Shown: positions 1 to 10,924, counted from the first letter of the stretch. The stretch: 64,000 nucleotides of DNA from Apiotrichum sp. Y4204 (GCA_025531455.1 JAMYHL010000029.1:434001-498000), one strand, 5' to 3'. Notes: a model not told the origin generated them from the sequence alone. A program made the numbers and translations.

Positions 1-224
1 ACCTCATTCTTGGCGAACGCGAGGTCAGTCGCATGCGGCGACTTGTACTTGAGTCTGAAGTCAGCGTGATTCAATGAAGCCGCTATGAATCGGATGGCAC
101 CGCGATACATTGCACACAGTCCACGATGCGATCCGCCCGTCGGCATCGCTTGTGGCTCGCTGCCGATGTCCCTGGCGCTACCTCTCTTCACTTACATGGT
201 ACGTGCGAAGAACGGGTAGGACAT
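1..224 (-). CDS. SH3-domain protein, 5' end only (cut by window edge)
   Basis: Two exons are visible. Exon 1 (224-196) starts at an ATG and encodes nine residues plus two bases. A GTAAGT donor follows, then a 141-nt intron (195-55) ending in gctgacttcag. Exon 2 (54-1) runs off the window. The joined start reads MSYPFFARTI, then LKYKSPHATDLAFAKNEV. This is the first strand of an SH3 fold (ALYDY-like segment, then D-x-L-x-F-x-K-x-E). An SH3 domain right at the N-terminus is known from actin-patch proteins such as Bbc1/Mti1, but only about 28 residues are available, so the family is inference. The promoter would lie in 225-848 and contains a TGACGTAA element about 220 bp upstream. Confidence 0.55.
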
Positions 225-848
225 GGTGTCCGTCCGTGTATGGGGGTATAGGGAGCGATTGCGAGTTATAGGAGTAGCGATGGGGGTGATGGTGATGGGG
301 ATGGAGGGGTCGTTGGTCGTGACGGATGTGGGGGATGTGTGGATGAGAGTGGGGCCGCAGCGTTGCATACAGACACAATACACAGGGTGTGCTCTGTGTG
401 TGGCAGTGCTCTCCCCTCCGACACGGGAGATCCAGAGCGCAGTGACGTAACTTCCAGAGCAACCTTTCAAGCACTACAGCACTGCACAGTTCCCCGTCGT
501 CATGCATGCCGTGTACGACTCCCCTTCTGTAGCACGCAACACAATGTTGCTCGTCGAGCACAATGCACTGCGCTTGAGCCAATCTGAGATCTGGCGGCAA
601 TGCATGGAGGTGCACGTGTAATGCACGAGTTACCCAAATATTCCTCAGTGTACCTCGAGCTCACCACCATAAGACCAGGCGGCGCTATCACCTAACGCAT
701 GCCCCGTACCATGCCATTATCCCAGTCCCGACTATGCCCCTTCTCCCCGCTCTCCGCTCGGTACTATATGACAACAAGTTCATGACAATAGTAGTAGTGG
801 CGCGTCTATACTACCAAAACTAACCCTAGTAACACCCCATCCCCTCAA
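225..848. other. Intergenic: promoter of the SH3 gene and 3' flank of the PHD gene
   Basis: No convincing gene. Short open frames on both strands have no recognisable domain. The stretch at 270-345 is G-rich with repeated GATGGG words. TGACGTAA occurs at 443-450. Confidence 0.6.
443..450 (+). promoter_or_regulatory. TGACGTAA (ATF/CREB-type bZIP site)
   Basis: Exact TGACGTAA preceded by G, about 220 bp upstream of the SH3-gene start. The same GTGACGTAA word occurs upstream of the genes at 9798 and 11044. The match is seen in sequence; function is inferred from known bZIP specificity. Confidence 0.4.
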
Positions 849-3800
849 CTACATGTACACTGTGACGCGGTACGGCGGGTCGGTCGGCTTATTCTTGATA
901 ATGATTGGAGGCGTCGGGGAGCGCGACGGCGCCTCGGCCTCGACTGCGGCCTCGGGAGTGTGCTTGGATGTCTCGGCAACAGGAGCAACAGGCGTTTCGG
1001 GCACCTCGGGGGCCGGCGTCACTTCCGGCTTCACTTCCACCTCGGAGACGACAGAAATGGCTGGCGGCTCAGAGGCCGTCGCGGAGACTTCACCGGAGGC
1101 GGGACGCGCTTCGGGGTCAATGTCCATCGGCTCGGAATCATCATTGGGAGGCGCCTCCGCCTCGATGGCCGGCTGTGCTTCAGGTTCCTGCTCGGCGGGT
1201 TCAGATTCCCGGCTGGCGGGCACAACCTCCTCTGCCAGCTCCTCAACCACAACCTCCGCTTCCGGCTCGGGCTCGACAGAAGACTCTACGAGCTCAGGTT
1301 CGGGCTCAGGTGGTGGCGGGGCAACAAAGCTCAAGGAGTCAAAGTCACCCGTCTGGAATGCCTCCTGGAACGCAATGAGATCGCGGGTAAGTTCGTCCAA
1401 GAGCTGGGATGATGTCGGCGGGGGAGGGCCAGACGGCTCCCGTTCCGGCTCGGCGTCCCTCATCTCCGTATCTCCATCCAATTCAGCGGATCGGGACGAC
1501 TTGCGGCTTGCGGAGATGCCGTTCAGCTCGTCTTCCAGTGGCGGTAGCCGCGGTCGCGGAGCCAGCTCGTCCGGAATCTTGATCAAGCGCGCGCGCTCGA
1601 GTCGCCGCGTCTCGTCGAGCTGCACGCGTCCAACATACTCTAGCATGTTGCGCACCCGCTTGCGCATTTCACCAGTGGTGGTGCGCTTGATCGGGTATCG
1701 TACCCGCGTCGGGGGCTCACGGTGGTTGACCGCCTCGCCGTCGGTGCCACGCAATGGCTTGTCCTCTGGCATGACCAGCCTGCCGTCCTCGGTCTTCTCG
1801 TCGCTAAACGGCCCATATGTTTGACTCAGGAAATGGTTACGGGGTAGAAACTGGAGCGATCGGGGAGTGGGGACAACCAGGGGCTCCGGATTAGGAGTGG
1901 GGAGTAGATCGTGGAAGGGCGAGAGATGATCGGGAAGATACCAGTTGAGGTTGTAGATGGACACGGGCGTGTACGGTGCCGCTGCAAGATTGTTTGCAAT
2001 CGCGCCAGCGCGCCGCGTGCCGTGCTCGTGCGCAGGAGGCGCATTCGGCTGCGGGGTGCCAGCCCCTCTCCGTGCGGGAGTCGCTGACGAGCCAGGCTTC
2101 GGCCGATAGGTGTACTGGTTCGGGTGCTTGGCCTTTACCGGCGGCGGTGGTGCTGGCGTCTCGGCGGCGTCTGTTGTTAGTGAATGTCCACTGGGGCATG
2201 CTGCCAGGACTCACCCTCATCTTCCTTCTTCTTCTTGCTGCTTGTCTTCTTCACCTCCTCGCCCTCGTCGTCCTCCGCACGCCGGCGCTTCGCTGTGCGC
2301 TGCTCCTCGGCAGAGTCAGCGGTTTCGAGGCCGCCGGACATTTCTCGCCGACTGGCTTCGAGCGCTGCCTTGACAGCCTCCTCGTAAGCCGCATCCCGCG
2401 AGTTCATCGTGCTCCGCTTCTTCGGCTCGCGGTGGCCTCCCGAAGGTGAACCCGATCGAGACAGGTCCGTTGAGACACGCCTGTCACGATCACGGTCGCG
2501 GTCACGGTCCCGTCGCCGCTTGCTGTCTCGTGTTGGCTCCTTGGACACAGCTGTACGATCACGCTCGCGAGTGACGGTCGACTCTCGTGCTCGTGAACGC
2601 GCACCACGGCGGTCGTTGACATCGTCATCCTCCTTTTCCTTTTCTTTCTCCTTCTCCTTCTCCTTCTCCTTTTCCTTGTCCTTCTTGTGGTGTGATCGCG
2701 ATGGCGGCTTGACTGGCGGTGGCGGCGGGTCCATCAGCTCGGGATCGGTCCACCGCTTGGACTGCGATGGCGGGTGCTTGTCTGATGATGAGTGCAGCTT
2801 CTGCAGGTCTGCAGGCGTCGGGGGGATGAAGTTGGCCGGATTCCTCCCCCGGCTGCGGATCCACTTGCGCAGAGGCGCGTGCAGGTCGGGCCGGCATTCT
2901 TCGCAAAAGTACTCTGATAGCCGTCAGCACGATTCATTCACACCGAGGATTGGAATGCCATTCCGAGAGAGAGAAAAAAAAAATCAACTCACCATCTGGG
3001 GCCTCCTCGTCTCCCCAGATACCCATGCACTCGCCGTGCTGCCAGACTTTGCACTTGTCGCAGCAGATCATCATGACGTCGACGTCGACTGGTTGTCAGC
3101 TGCGCCCCGAGGTCGGATCACTCACCATCGCGCTTGCATACACAGCGCGTGATTTCCTCGGAGCTGTCGTCCTCGTCGTATTCATCAGCCTCGGGCTCGG
3201 GCTCGACCTCCGCTTCCGGCTCCTCCGCCTCGGCTTCCTTTTCAGGCGCTTCTGGCTCCGGCTCCTCCTTGACAGGCTGAGGCTCTTCGGAGGGCTCGCT
3301 GCGCTTGGCTGTCTTTTCGCGGCGCGGAGGATGCACGCGCATCTCCTTGGGGAGAAGGTGGTCGTCCAGTAGGAGCTGCTCCTCGCCACGCCGTTTCCGG
3401 GCACGAGCGGCTCCGGCCTCCGCGGCACTAGTGGGCGTTTCAGCTGTGGTCGAGGTGGGGTCGTCGGCAGAAGCAGAGTTGGCGTCTTCCTTGCTCTTAT
3501 CGCTGCCATTCGAGCCGTCACCGCCGCCATTCTCGGTCTCAATCTTTATAGGCGGTGGTGGTGGCGGCAAGGGTGGGGCTGCCTTGGGTCCACTGAACCC
3601 ACGCACGCCGCGTCCACGGCGGTACGCGTCCCAGTCGTCGCCATCAGCGGCATTGTCGGCATTGTCAGCGGTGCCAGCGTTGTTGGCGCGTGGTGGATTC
3701 GGCATATCGTCGCCGTCCATGGGAGGCGGGCTGAGGCTACCTGCGCTGATAGCGGAGAGCCGCCTCGGGGACGGCCGCTCCGGAGCTGGTGCCGACTCGG

Positions 3801-4287
3801 CGGCATCTGCATTCGACGCGTCGTCGTCCATGGCGGTAGAGAGTGCGCTGACAGACGTTAACCGCGGAGTGCGGTTGGCAGGAGAGCGGGAGGTGGCTTT
3901 AGGAGAGTTCTTGGGCTGCTTCGGGGGCAGCGGGGGGAAGAGCGGCCCACTCGTGGGTGGTAACGGGTTGCGGCCTCTTGTTCTGCGCGATCCTGCTGTG
4001 TGCGTCAGTGCTGAGCCAAATGGTGGTGGTGCGATGAGGAGAGTATCCGGGGGGAAGACTGCCAGAAGGGTTACGTGCCATCCCGACAGACGGCGGGCCA
4101 CGGGCTGGGTAGCTCGGAGCTGGGAGCTCCCAGGCTGGGCGGTTGCTCCGGCGGCAACGGACTCACGTTCTTCTTCGTCTTCTGCTCGCGGGGTAGCGCT
4201 TCCGGACGCTTTGCCAGGTGGCTGCGATCGCTCGTCTTGCGAGTGTTGTGTGGATGCTGAAGCCTGCCGCCGCCTGCTGGCCTCCAT
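849..4287 (-). CDS. CTI6: PHD-finger protein, Cti6-like subunit of the Rpd3L histone deacetylase complex
   Basis: Exons are 4287-3126, 3088-2993, 2913-2215 and 2170-849, giving about 1092 aa. The three junctions have GTGAGT donors. The PHD finger (about residues 380-435) is split over three exons and reads RCVCK...MMICCDKCKVWQHGECMG...YFCEECRPDL, a complete Cys4-His-Cys3 set. A basic tail ending in IPPTPADLQKLH follows, as in Cti6. Next come proline, Lys-Glu and Arg-Asp repeat tracts. A conserved-looking block YTPVSIYNLNWYLPDHLSPF precedes an acidic Pro/Glu-rich C-terminus. Yeast Cti6 reads H3K4 methylation within Rpd3L. The N-terminus is uncertain. 4166-3996 (171 nt) has GTGAGT and CTGAC...CAG signals and no in-frame stop, so it is probably an additional intron that leaves the frame intact (about 1035 aa). 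Family assignment rests on the finger plus its flanks; another PHD regulator is possible. Confidence 0.65.
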
Positions 4288-4536
4288 ATCAGCTGGTGTT
4301 GGGTGACAGCGCGAAGGTTGGGAATGGGGGGAGGGGGCGAGGGAGAGAGTGGTGTAGGGGGTGAGGTCGGGGAAGATGGAGAGCTAGGCAGTGGGGATGG
4401 GAGAGCAAGAGGGGAAGATTGCGGTGAGAGTAGGACTAGGCTCCGTGGAAGGGAGGCGGCGAGGTACGGGAAGAAGAAGATGGATTGGTGCGATGAGTAC
4501 GAACAAGAACTGGGAGGGAGATATGGAGGTGAGATG

Positions 4537-4655
4537 ACGGGTGGTGGTGGTGTGGTGTGAGGTGAGAGAGTGTGTGTGAGGGGGAGAGCGCGCAAGAGTA
4601 AGGGGTGGTGGTGATGATGATGATGGGGAGTGATGCAGTGGTGGTGGTGGTGAGA
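4537..4655. repeat. Low-complexity GGT/GT/GAT tract
   Basis: Runs of ggtggt, gtgtgtgtga and gatgatgatgat in the promoter of the PHD gene. This is simple sequence rather than a mobile element. Confidence 0.6.
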
Positions 4656-5183
4656 GGAAGAGAGATGGAGAGCAGTAGTAGTGACAGCAGCAGCAAGCTC
4701 TTTCCACTCCCCCGTTCTCTCTGGCTGGCTCTCTATCGGATGATGGCGACGACCTGGTCTGTAGCGACGGACGGCCACCACCAACTCTTTGTGTGCCCAG
4801 GAGTCGCCTCGCTTCTCTCTTTCCCCTGTTTCTCTCCCTCTGCTCCTGCACCCCCTTCCCCCCTTCTTTGCCCCCCACTCAACTCCGGATAGCCACCACC
4901 GGGCGCTTTCTCTCCCCACCCAAAGCCGTCAACAATCACCGTGGGAAACTAATGACAAGATGGAAAAACATGCACACACACACATGTGGACAAGAGGAAC
5001 GGGAGTATTTGGGACGAAAAAGTTGATGCCGCTTGGCTTCCATTTCTGAGTGCAGATTGGCACCGTCAAGCCGAGTCAACCGGGCATCTACACCCCGGCA
5101 CAACCGCCGAACAAGCGCCGTCCGCCTCAGGTGGGACAAGGGACAGATTTTCGCGACAAATATTACCTAACGCACAAAAAAGG

Positions 5184-5192
5184 TCACGTGAT
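5184..5192 (+). promoter_or_regulatory. TCACGTGAT E-box (Cbf1/bHLH type)
   Basis: Palindromic TCACGTGA followed by T, about 440 bp upstream of the first MYG1 ATG. The same nine-base word occurs at 9711 and 32499, in each case upstream of a gene. Confidence 0.4.
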
Positions 5193-5627
5193 ATGTCTTG
5201 TTATTTTTTATTTTTGGCCACCGCGTATTTTTGGCGCATAGCAGACGTGGATCATATTTGTATGATCGGCAAAACGGTAGATCACGGGGATTCCACCTGG
5301 TCAAAGGAGGTATGGGCGAGTACCAGCCAGAGTGTTACTGCTTGAAGATTTGAGGAACGCTGCAAAATTATGTTTCGCATGCAGTCATGCATCTGTATTG
5401 CTCATGCTGTGCAGCTGTTCTGTTCGATAGCAATGACGACTGAATGCATATGCTGCATGAAGTTTGTGGAATAAGGACGAGAGTGTGTAACATGTGGTCG
5501 TCGAATGAATGAGCGCGTGAATGTCGTACGCCACCGGTTCATCCAACTCTCTCAAGTTCTCCAGTTTCCATCTCCGTCTGGTGCTCTCCACTTCCTCCAC
5601 CTTTTTGTCCCTCTCTCCCTCGAGTGA

Positions 5628-7184
5628 ATGTTCAGATCTTTGCGAGCAACAACCACCCGTCTCGTCATCCCCAGCATCAGAACCACTCGGCAGCAGCCCA
5701 CCCAACTGCCCCTACTTAACCTCCTCCCTTTCCGTCATCCCTACTCTTCAATGTCCACTGCTCCCCTCGCAAAGAAGATGAAGTCTACAAAGGTGAGACA
5801 TCCGCAAGGCGCGTCGCGCGTCATGCTCTGCTCATGCTCATGCTCCCAGGTTATCGGTACCCACTCGGGCACCTTCCACTGTGATGGTGAGTAAGACAGA
5901 GCGAGTAGTGGGTCGAAAAGAAAGGGATGGGAAATTTCAGAGCACAGTCGTAAAAATAAAAACACGCCAAGAACCCAGAAAGGAGCTGTTCTCCTTGCGT
6001 GTGCTGCAGACGCGTTCACCCCTCGAGCTCAGCTCTGCTGTCAGTTCCACATCAGTTGCTAACAGTCTCCAGAGGCTCTCGCCGTCTTCCTGCTCCGTCT
6101 CACCGACGAGTTCAAGGATGCTGGTGCGTATTAGTTGCTGACAACACCACTAACGCCAGACCTCGTCCGCTCCCGTGACCCCGCTGTCCGTACGTCTACC
6201 GATGCCACCAATTTCCCCACTGACCCCCAGTCGACCCTCTTGACATTGTCGTCGACGTTGGCGGTGTGTACGACCCCGCAAAGCACCGTTACGACCACCA
6301 CCAGCGCGGGTTCACCGAGGTCTTCGGCGAGGCGGGCTTCACCAAGACCAAGCTTTCGTCCGCGGGTCTCGTGTACAAGCACTTTGGCAAGAACATCATC
6401 GCGACTGTTCTCGGCCTCCCCGAGACGGACCCCAAGGTTGAGGTCCTCTGGCTCCAGCTCTACCTGGAGCTGATTGAGAGCATTGACGCCATCGACAACG
6501 GCATCAACCTCGCATCCGGCCCGCTCGCGTACAACCAGCGCACCGACCTGAGCAGCCGCGTCCGCCGCATCAACCCGCGCTGGAACGAGACCGCCTCGGA
6601 TGCGGACTACGATGTGAGCTCGAGCGTCCTCGCATGAGCTGACAGCAGGCCAAATTCGAGATTGCCTCCAAGATCACCGGCGAGGAGTTCCTCCAGCAGC
6701 TCGACTACTTTGCCAACGCGTGGCTCCCGGCCCGTGAGATTGTCCAGAAGGCGGTCGACGAGCGGTACAACATTGACCCGTCGGGCAAGATTGTCGTGTT
6801 CCAGCAGGTGAATGAGGTGGGCCCCGCCCGCAGCAGGTACAGCACTAACCGCAGTCCGCGCCGTGGAAGGACCACCTGTTTACCATCGAGTCGACGCTCG
6901 ACGACGACGCCAACCCAATCCTGTACGTGCTCTACCCCGAGAAGCCCGAGGACCCGGCCTCCAAGTGGCGCATTCAGTGTGTCCCCGAGAGCCCAGACTC
7001 GTTTGTCAACCGCCGCTCGCTCCCCGAGGAGTGGCGCGGCGTCCGCGACCACGAGCTCTCCAAGATCACCGGCATCCCGGGGTGCGTGTTCGTCCACGCG
7101 TCCGGGTTCATTGGCGGAAACGAGACGTATACCGGCGCGCTCGCCATGGCGCGTTCGTCGCTTTGCATGGACGACGAGGACTAG
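5628..7184 (+). CDS. MYG1: MYG1 family DHH-like exonuclease
   Basis: Seven exons: 5628-5792, 5850-5886, 6073-6123, 6160-6189, 6231-6613, 6649-6807 and 6855-7184 (384 aa). Two exons are micro-exons of 37 and 30 nt. The protein covers the whole MYG1/UPF0160 family: IGTHSGTFHCDEALA near the start, VVDVGGVYDP and RYDHHQRGF (the DHH-type metal motif), and the C-terminal GCVFVHASGFIGGN segment. MYG1 proteins are 3'-5' RNA exonucleases found in nucleus and mitochondria. Two in-frame ATGs exist. The first (5628) adds 41 residues rich in Arg/Ser/Leu with no acidic residue, a typical mitochondrial presequence. The second (5751) gives a 343-aa form beginning MSTAPLAKKMKSTK. The first ATG has T at -3, a weak context, which would allow leaky scanning. 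The gene converges on the hydrolase at 7659. Confidence 0.9.
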
Positions 7185-7658
7185 TATAATTTAGACTGGA
7201 GAGGTGATGTGCAGCATGTATCTGATCATCTGTAGAGCCAGACGCGCATGGGGAGCAAGAGAAATTGGAAGTGGGGGGCGCTTCCGACAACACTGCCATA
7301 TATATGGCCGTGGCGAGTCTCCAGGTGGAAGCGAGAGTCAGTGCCGAATGTGTGTCGACACTGGAGCCAGTGGGCGATGCCACGGACTGTGTCACTGCTG
7401 TGTTGGACGGGAAGGTGTCTGCCGCGATCAATGACATCGTCGAATGTCAGAAAGAACCCCATGGGACAAGTGATCGTGAGCGGGGCGTCCTTGGTTTTCT
7501 CGGCGTCGCCCTCGGCGTCGCGCTCAGCGCCATGTACCTCACGGCCAAGAACTTTTTGCACACAGACGGCACCATGCTAACTCCCACTCTTGAGGCCAAG
7601 CCACCTTCACAACAAGCGACGAGCACTGTCACAACAAGATCCTGCATATACTACCACA
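7185..7658. other. Intergenic between convergent genes
   Basis: 3' flanks of MYG1 and the hydrolase. Unsupported open frames occur on both strands (see rejected items). No repeats or RNA gene seen. Confidence 0.55.
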
Positions 7659-9371
7659 TCAGAGCTTGGCCGACGGATTCAACGAGCGCACGGGAATGAG
7701 GCTCGCGCGCAGCTCTTTGGGAATCTCAAACTCGTCGCGCGGCAGTGTGTCCCATTCCTTTCTAATTTCGTCGGGTGACGCGCCCCATTCTCCGGCATTC
7801 AGTGTCGTGAGGAAGCGCCAGATCGCGTCGGCTGTCGCTTTCGGGTTTTCCTGCAGGACCTGGGGGTCAGTACAGCCTTGGTCGAGAAACATAGCAATTC
7901 ATCTCCGCTGGCACTTCGCTCCGCTCGCGACTCACCAGATGCCCGGCATCAAGTACACGCTCCGTCCTCGCCAGCCGCGGCCGCCACACCATTTCGTGGG
8001 TATTCGGCTCGCCGAGGGTCGCTGTCGGATAATTCGCCATTAGTGTACCCACCGGCATGGGGAGCTCGCACAGCTTGTCCCACCCGCGGCCGACATCAGT
8101 CGGTTCAGTGAACACGGCGGCCTCGCACCACGCCGGCGTCGCGAGCGTCACTTCTCCGTCGGGCTTGGACGGATCAACGGGGACGAGCGCGTGGCTTGCC
8201 CAAAGATCGACCATTGCAGGATCCCACACACGCATAAACGGCGACGCGCCCATGACCTTCTTGGCCTCGGCGCGAGACGGCCACGTGTCCCGCCGCCGCA
8301 CGGTGACTGCCGTGAGGGGGAATTCGCGGGCGTTGTGCGCGAGCCCATCGCGCTCGGGGACGACTTGCGGGGGCACCATCGGATCGATGAGGAAGAGCGC
8401 GTGGAAGAGGTCCGGACGCGCGTGCGCCGCCTGTACCAGGCCGTTACCTCCAAACGAGTGTCCGAGCCCGATGACGTTCGTGTCGATGCCAGAGCCCTTG
8501 GCCGTCCACGGGAGATGCCACGGTGCGGATGTCTCGCCGGCGGCGTTGGCCTCCGCGGCCTTGATCCCCGGAAGGACGTGGGCGACAAAGTTCAAAAAGT
8601 CGCGCGAGTCGTCGCACCACGCCTGCACGCCACCGAGCCGCCCTGCGTTGAGGTCGACCGACGCGGCGTGGTTGTTATCGTCGATCATCCAGATATCGTC
8701 AATCTGGATATTCGTTGCGGCGCTCAGCGGGGCGCCGCTGCCGAACTTGACGCCTTGCGAGGACGCGTCGCGCGAGAGCAGGTCGCGCAGGACGGGTTGC
8801 CAATGCTGTTGTCAGCGAAACAGTCAAAATAAAGACTCAAGAGCCGGGACCCAGACTCTCCACTCACCTCCTTCAGCAGCCCATTCGCATGCGTCAGAAC
8901 AAGAGTATACCCGCCGGTCGGCTTCTCGCGCTTCCAGCGCTCAACAGCCAGCCAGTGCCCCTTCGGCGCCGCCTCCTTCGCCTCCTCGATACTCCAGTGC
9001 CGCGCGGCGTATCTCTGCCGCACACATTCCGCCAGTTCGCCCTTTTGCCGCTCGACGCGCTCCTCCTTGCTCTCGTCTGCCCGCGGCTCGGCCTTGCGCC
9101 AAGGATGCGAGTCGCGGGAAAAGGGCCCGTGCGCCTCGGCCAGGAGCTTGGGGTACGCTGCTGGCGCCGCGTGCGTGCTGCGTACGAATCCTGCCGGAGG
9201 GGGAGGGAGCGCGGGGCGGACGGGGGCCGGGGGCGCGGTGCGCTCGGGGTGCGGGAGGAGCGGAAGGAGCGCCTGTGGCGGGACGAGGGGGGAGGGCCAC
9301 GGCGAGCGGCCCGTCCATGGCGGGTGCGAGAAGATTGCCGGCGTGGTCGGCGCGCGGGCGACTTTGACCAT
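7659..9371 (-). CDS. Alpha/beta hydrolase fold protein
   Basis: Exons 9371-8868, 8805-7936 and 7859-7659 give 524 aa. Both introns have GTGAGT donors and ctgac...cag ends. An N-terminal region of about 150 residues, proline-rich then Lys/Glu-rich, precedes the fold. The fold begins with GGYTLVLTHANGLLKEHW; the HANG segment sits where this subfamily places its oxyanion loop. The nucleophile elbow GLGHSFGG has Ser near residue 285. LIDPMVPP and DAGHLV near residue 457 supply plausible acid and base residues. The layout resembles fungal Mpah2-type hydrolases, but the substrate cannot be read from sequence. No signal peptide is evident; the start is Met-Val-Lys-Val. Divergent from the gene at 9798. 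Confidence 0.7.
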
Positions 9372-9588
9372 GGCGAGAGAACAGTGGGGAGTCCCGGGTC
9401 GTTCCTGCTAGGCTGGGGATTTAAGAGAAATGGAAGCCTAGTGAGCGAGAAATGGAGATTGAGGTGGAGAGATGGAAACGTCTGATGGAGATGGCCGCAG
9501 CCGCCCCCCCGGGGCCGCGGTCTCCGGGGGATGCGGCGTCTCGGCTTCGGCTCTCGGCGGTGGGCTGGTGTGTGGGGGATCCGGGGAG

Positions 9589-9614
9589 ATCCGGGGAAGA
9601 TCCGGCTACAGGTG
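9589..9614 (+). repeat. Short tandem repeat of GATCCGGGGA
   Basis: Two exact copies and a third partial copy of a ten-base unit in the hydrolase promoter. Confidence 0.6.
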
Positions 9615-9673
9615 GCGGGTTAGCCGGGCCGGGAAAGAGGATTGGAACTTTTAGCCGTGGCACTCACGCTAGG

Positions 9674-9719
9674 TGACGTAATCAAAAGAAGCCCGTTGCT
9701 CGGAGCTTTGTCACGTGAT
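9674..9719 (+). promoter_or_regulatory. TGACGTAA and TCACGTGAT elements
   Basis: TGACGTAA (9674-9681) and TCACGTGAT (9711-9719) lie 80-125 bp upstream of the likely start of the cysteine-cluster gene. The same pair of cores, CACGTG and TGACGTAA, lies upstream of the SPO71-like gene. Role inferred from known bHLH and bZIP site preferences. Confidence 0.4.
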
Positions 9720-9797
9720 GTGGCTGCCACTTGCCGCGCTAGCGGCGCTCGCCGCCACTGCGTTTCTGTTGCCACCGACCCTCTGGGCGCGTCATGG

Positions 9798-10675
9798 ATG
9801 CCAGAAATTCCTACAATCAACTCATGCAACAACAACAACGACAACAACAACAGCCAACACCGATACTTCGGAGCCTCGATGAGGGAACCCACCGCTCTCG
9901 AAGTCCAGCGTCTCGAGGATTTCGGCTTCAAGCACGTAAAAGGAGACTTCTTCCGGTTAGTGTCTCGATCGTCTCGATGATGGCCGACTCTGACAGACAG
10001 CGGCGACTGCACTCGCTGTAGGGAAGCGATGCGTCTCTGTTGGGCGGAGCCGTCCTCTAATGAGGAGAACGATGTGGGTTTTGAAGGCTGCGGTCCCTGT
10101 GTGAAGAGAGGCTTCACCGATTGTTCCATGGCCGTGGCGCATGACCTTGGCCCATCGGCAAAGGCCAGCGATTTACCTGGCCCTGCCAGCGAGGTCAGCG
10201 ACGCGTCAACGGAAACCAGCATGGCAACCTCAACTCGCACTAAATCGTCTTCATTGTCTTCCTCTCCGGAGGCGGATACTTCGCATCCCATGTCCGTCTC
10301 TGCCAAGGTAAGGTTTTCATCTGAAGCATTTAGCTAACTTTGTAGCGCAAGGCCGAAGACAAGGCTGGCCCCACGCTTAAGAGGGGCCGTTCGTTCTCGA
10401 AACACGGAGTCGATATAAAGCAAACCGCCGAGGCGAATGCGGACGCGGTCAAGGAGATGGCGCACACGGCGGACGTGGAGAAGGACGAGGCGCAAGCGCA
10501 ACTGGAGGACAAGCTGCTGGCCTTGAAGGCTGCGCAAGCTACGCTCGCCGTTCGCGAGGCCCAAATAAACAAGGCTAGGGCTCTCTTTGAGAAGGCGGAG
10601 GCGAAGGCGACGAAGGCGCGGGAGATTGCGCAGACTCTCCGCTCGGCGGCTGACGAGATCGCCGCACTTTGTTGA
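9798..10675 (+). CDS. Small Zn-cluster-like protein with C-terminal coiled coil
   Basis: Exons 9798-9955, 10001-10307 and 10346-10675 give 264 aa. Starting at the in-frame ATG 9879 gives 237 aa. Exon 2 opens with GDCTRCREAMRLCWAEP and later GCGPCVKRGFTDC. This is C-x2-C-x6-C, 16 residues, then C-x2-C-x7-C, resembling a fungal Zn(II)2Cys6 cluster except that the central loop is longer than the usual 5-12. A Ser/Thr-rich linker follows. The last 90 residues are an Ala/Glu/Lys-rich heptad-like helix (EAQAQLEDKLLALKAAQ), probably a coiled coil for dimerisation. No fungal transcription-factor middle domain is present. It may be a minimal DNA-binding regulator. I do not recognise a named homologue. 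The asparagine/glutamine-coding stretch near 9825-9855 lies in the N-terminus if the upstream ATG is used. Confidence 0.55.
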
Positions 10676-10732
10676 AGTTACAGACCGCAGTCGAGCATAC
10701 GATGTGTAGCATGTGTAGCGTAAATTCCATTG

Positions 10733-10784
10733 TTGAGTACATAGTACGAGTACATAGTTTGAGTACATAGTTTGAGTACATAGG
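10733..10784 (+). repeat. 13-nt tandem repeat, four units
   Basis: Units of TTGAGTACATAGT; the second begins AC instead of TT and the fourth ends in G. Lies about 60 bp after the stop of the cysteine-cluster gene, so probably in its 3' UTR or terminator. Confidence 0.8.
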
Positions 10785-10924
10785 TTGAGAGTATGTATGA
10801 CATTGCAAGGCTTTGACTGTTGCACTACGAGTGCCTCGAGCGAGCTCGCTCGACAAGGACTGATCGCGATTGAGGACAGGATGGTCGGGATCGTTGGATG
10901 ATTCGGGGCCCCAGGTCTGCCGCT

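Larger units (their letters stand above)
4288..5627. other. Divergent intergenic region between the PHD gene and MYG1
   Basis: About 1.3 kb without a supported gene. 4300-4900 is rich in GT/GA and CT simple sequence, including GGT and GAT triplet runs around 4540-4640. Long proline/serine-rich open frames here are products of this composition. A TCACGTGAT element lies at 5184-5192. Confidence 0.6.
9372..9797. other. Divergent intergenic region with regulatory words
   Basis: Holds three tandem GATCCGGGGA-like units at 9589-9614, TGACGTAA at 9674-9681 and TCACGTGAT at 9711-9719. No coding evidence. Confidence 0.5.

Noticed and set aside
853..1824. Ser/Gly-rich 323-codon frame on the plus strand
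   Set aside because: Antisense to the acidic C-terminal exon of the PHD-finger gene; low complexity mirrors Pro/Glu codons.
2640..2690. CTT/TCC repeat array as a possible microsatellite element
   Set aside because: It is the coding sequence of a Lys-Glu repeat in the PHD-finger protein, not an independent element.
4071..4919. Pro/Ser/His-rich 282-codon frame on the minus strand
   Set aside because: Composition follows the GT/GA simple repeats of the promoter; no domain.
7265..7699. 144-codon open frame, plus strand, between MYG1 and the hydrolase, with a hydrophobic stretch
   Set aside because: Overlaps the hydrolase 3' end, has no recognised domain and lies in a convergent spacer. A competing frame exists on the other strand. 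Only transcript data could rescue it.
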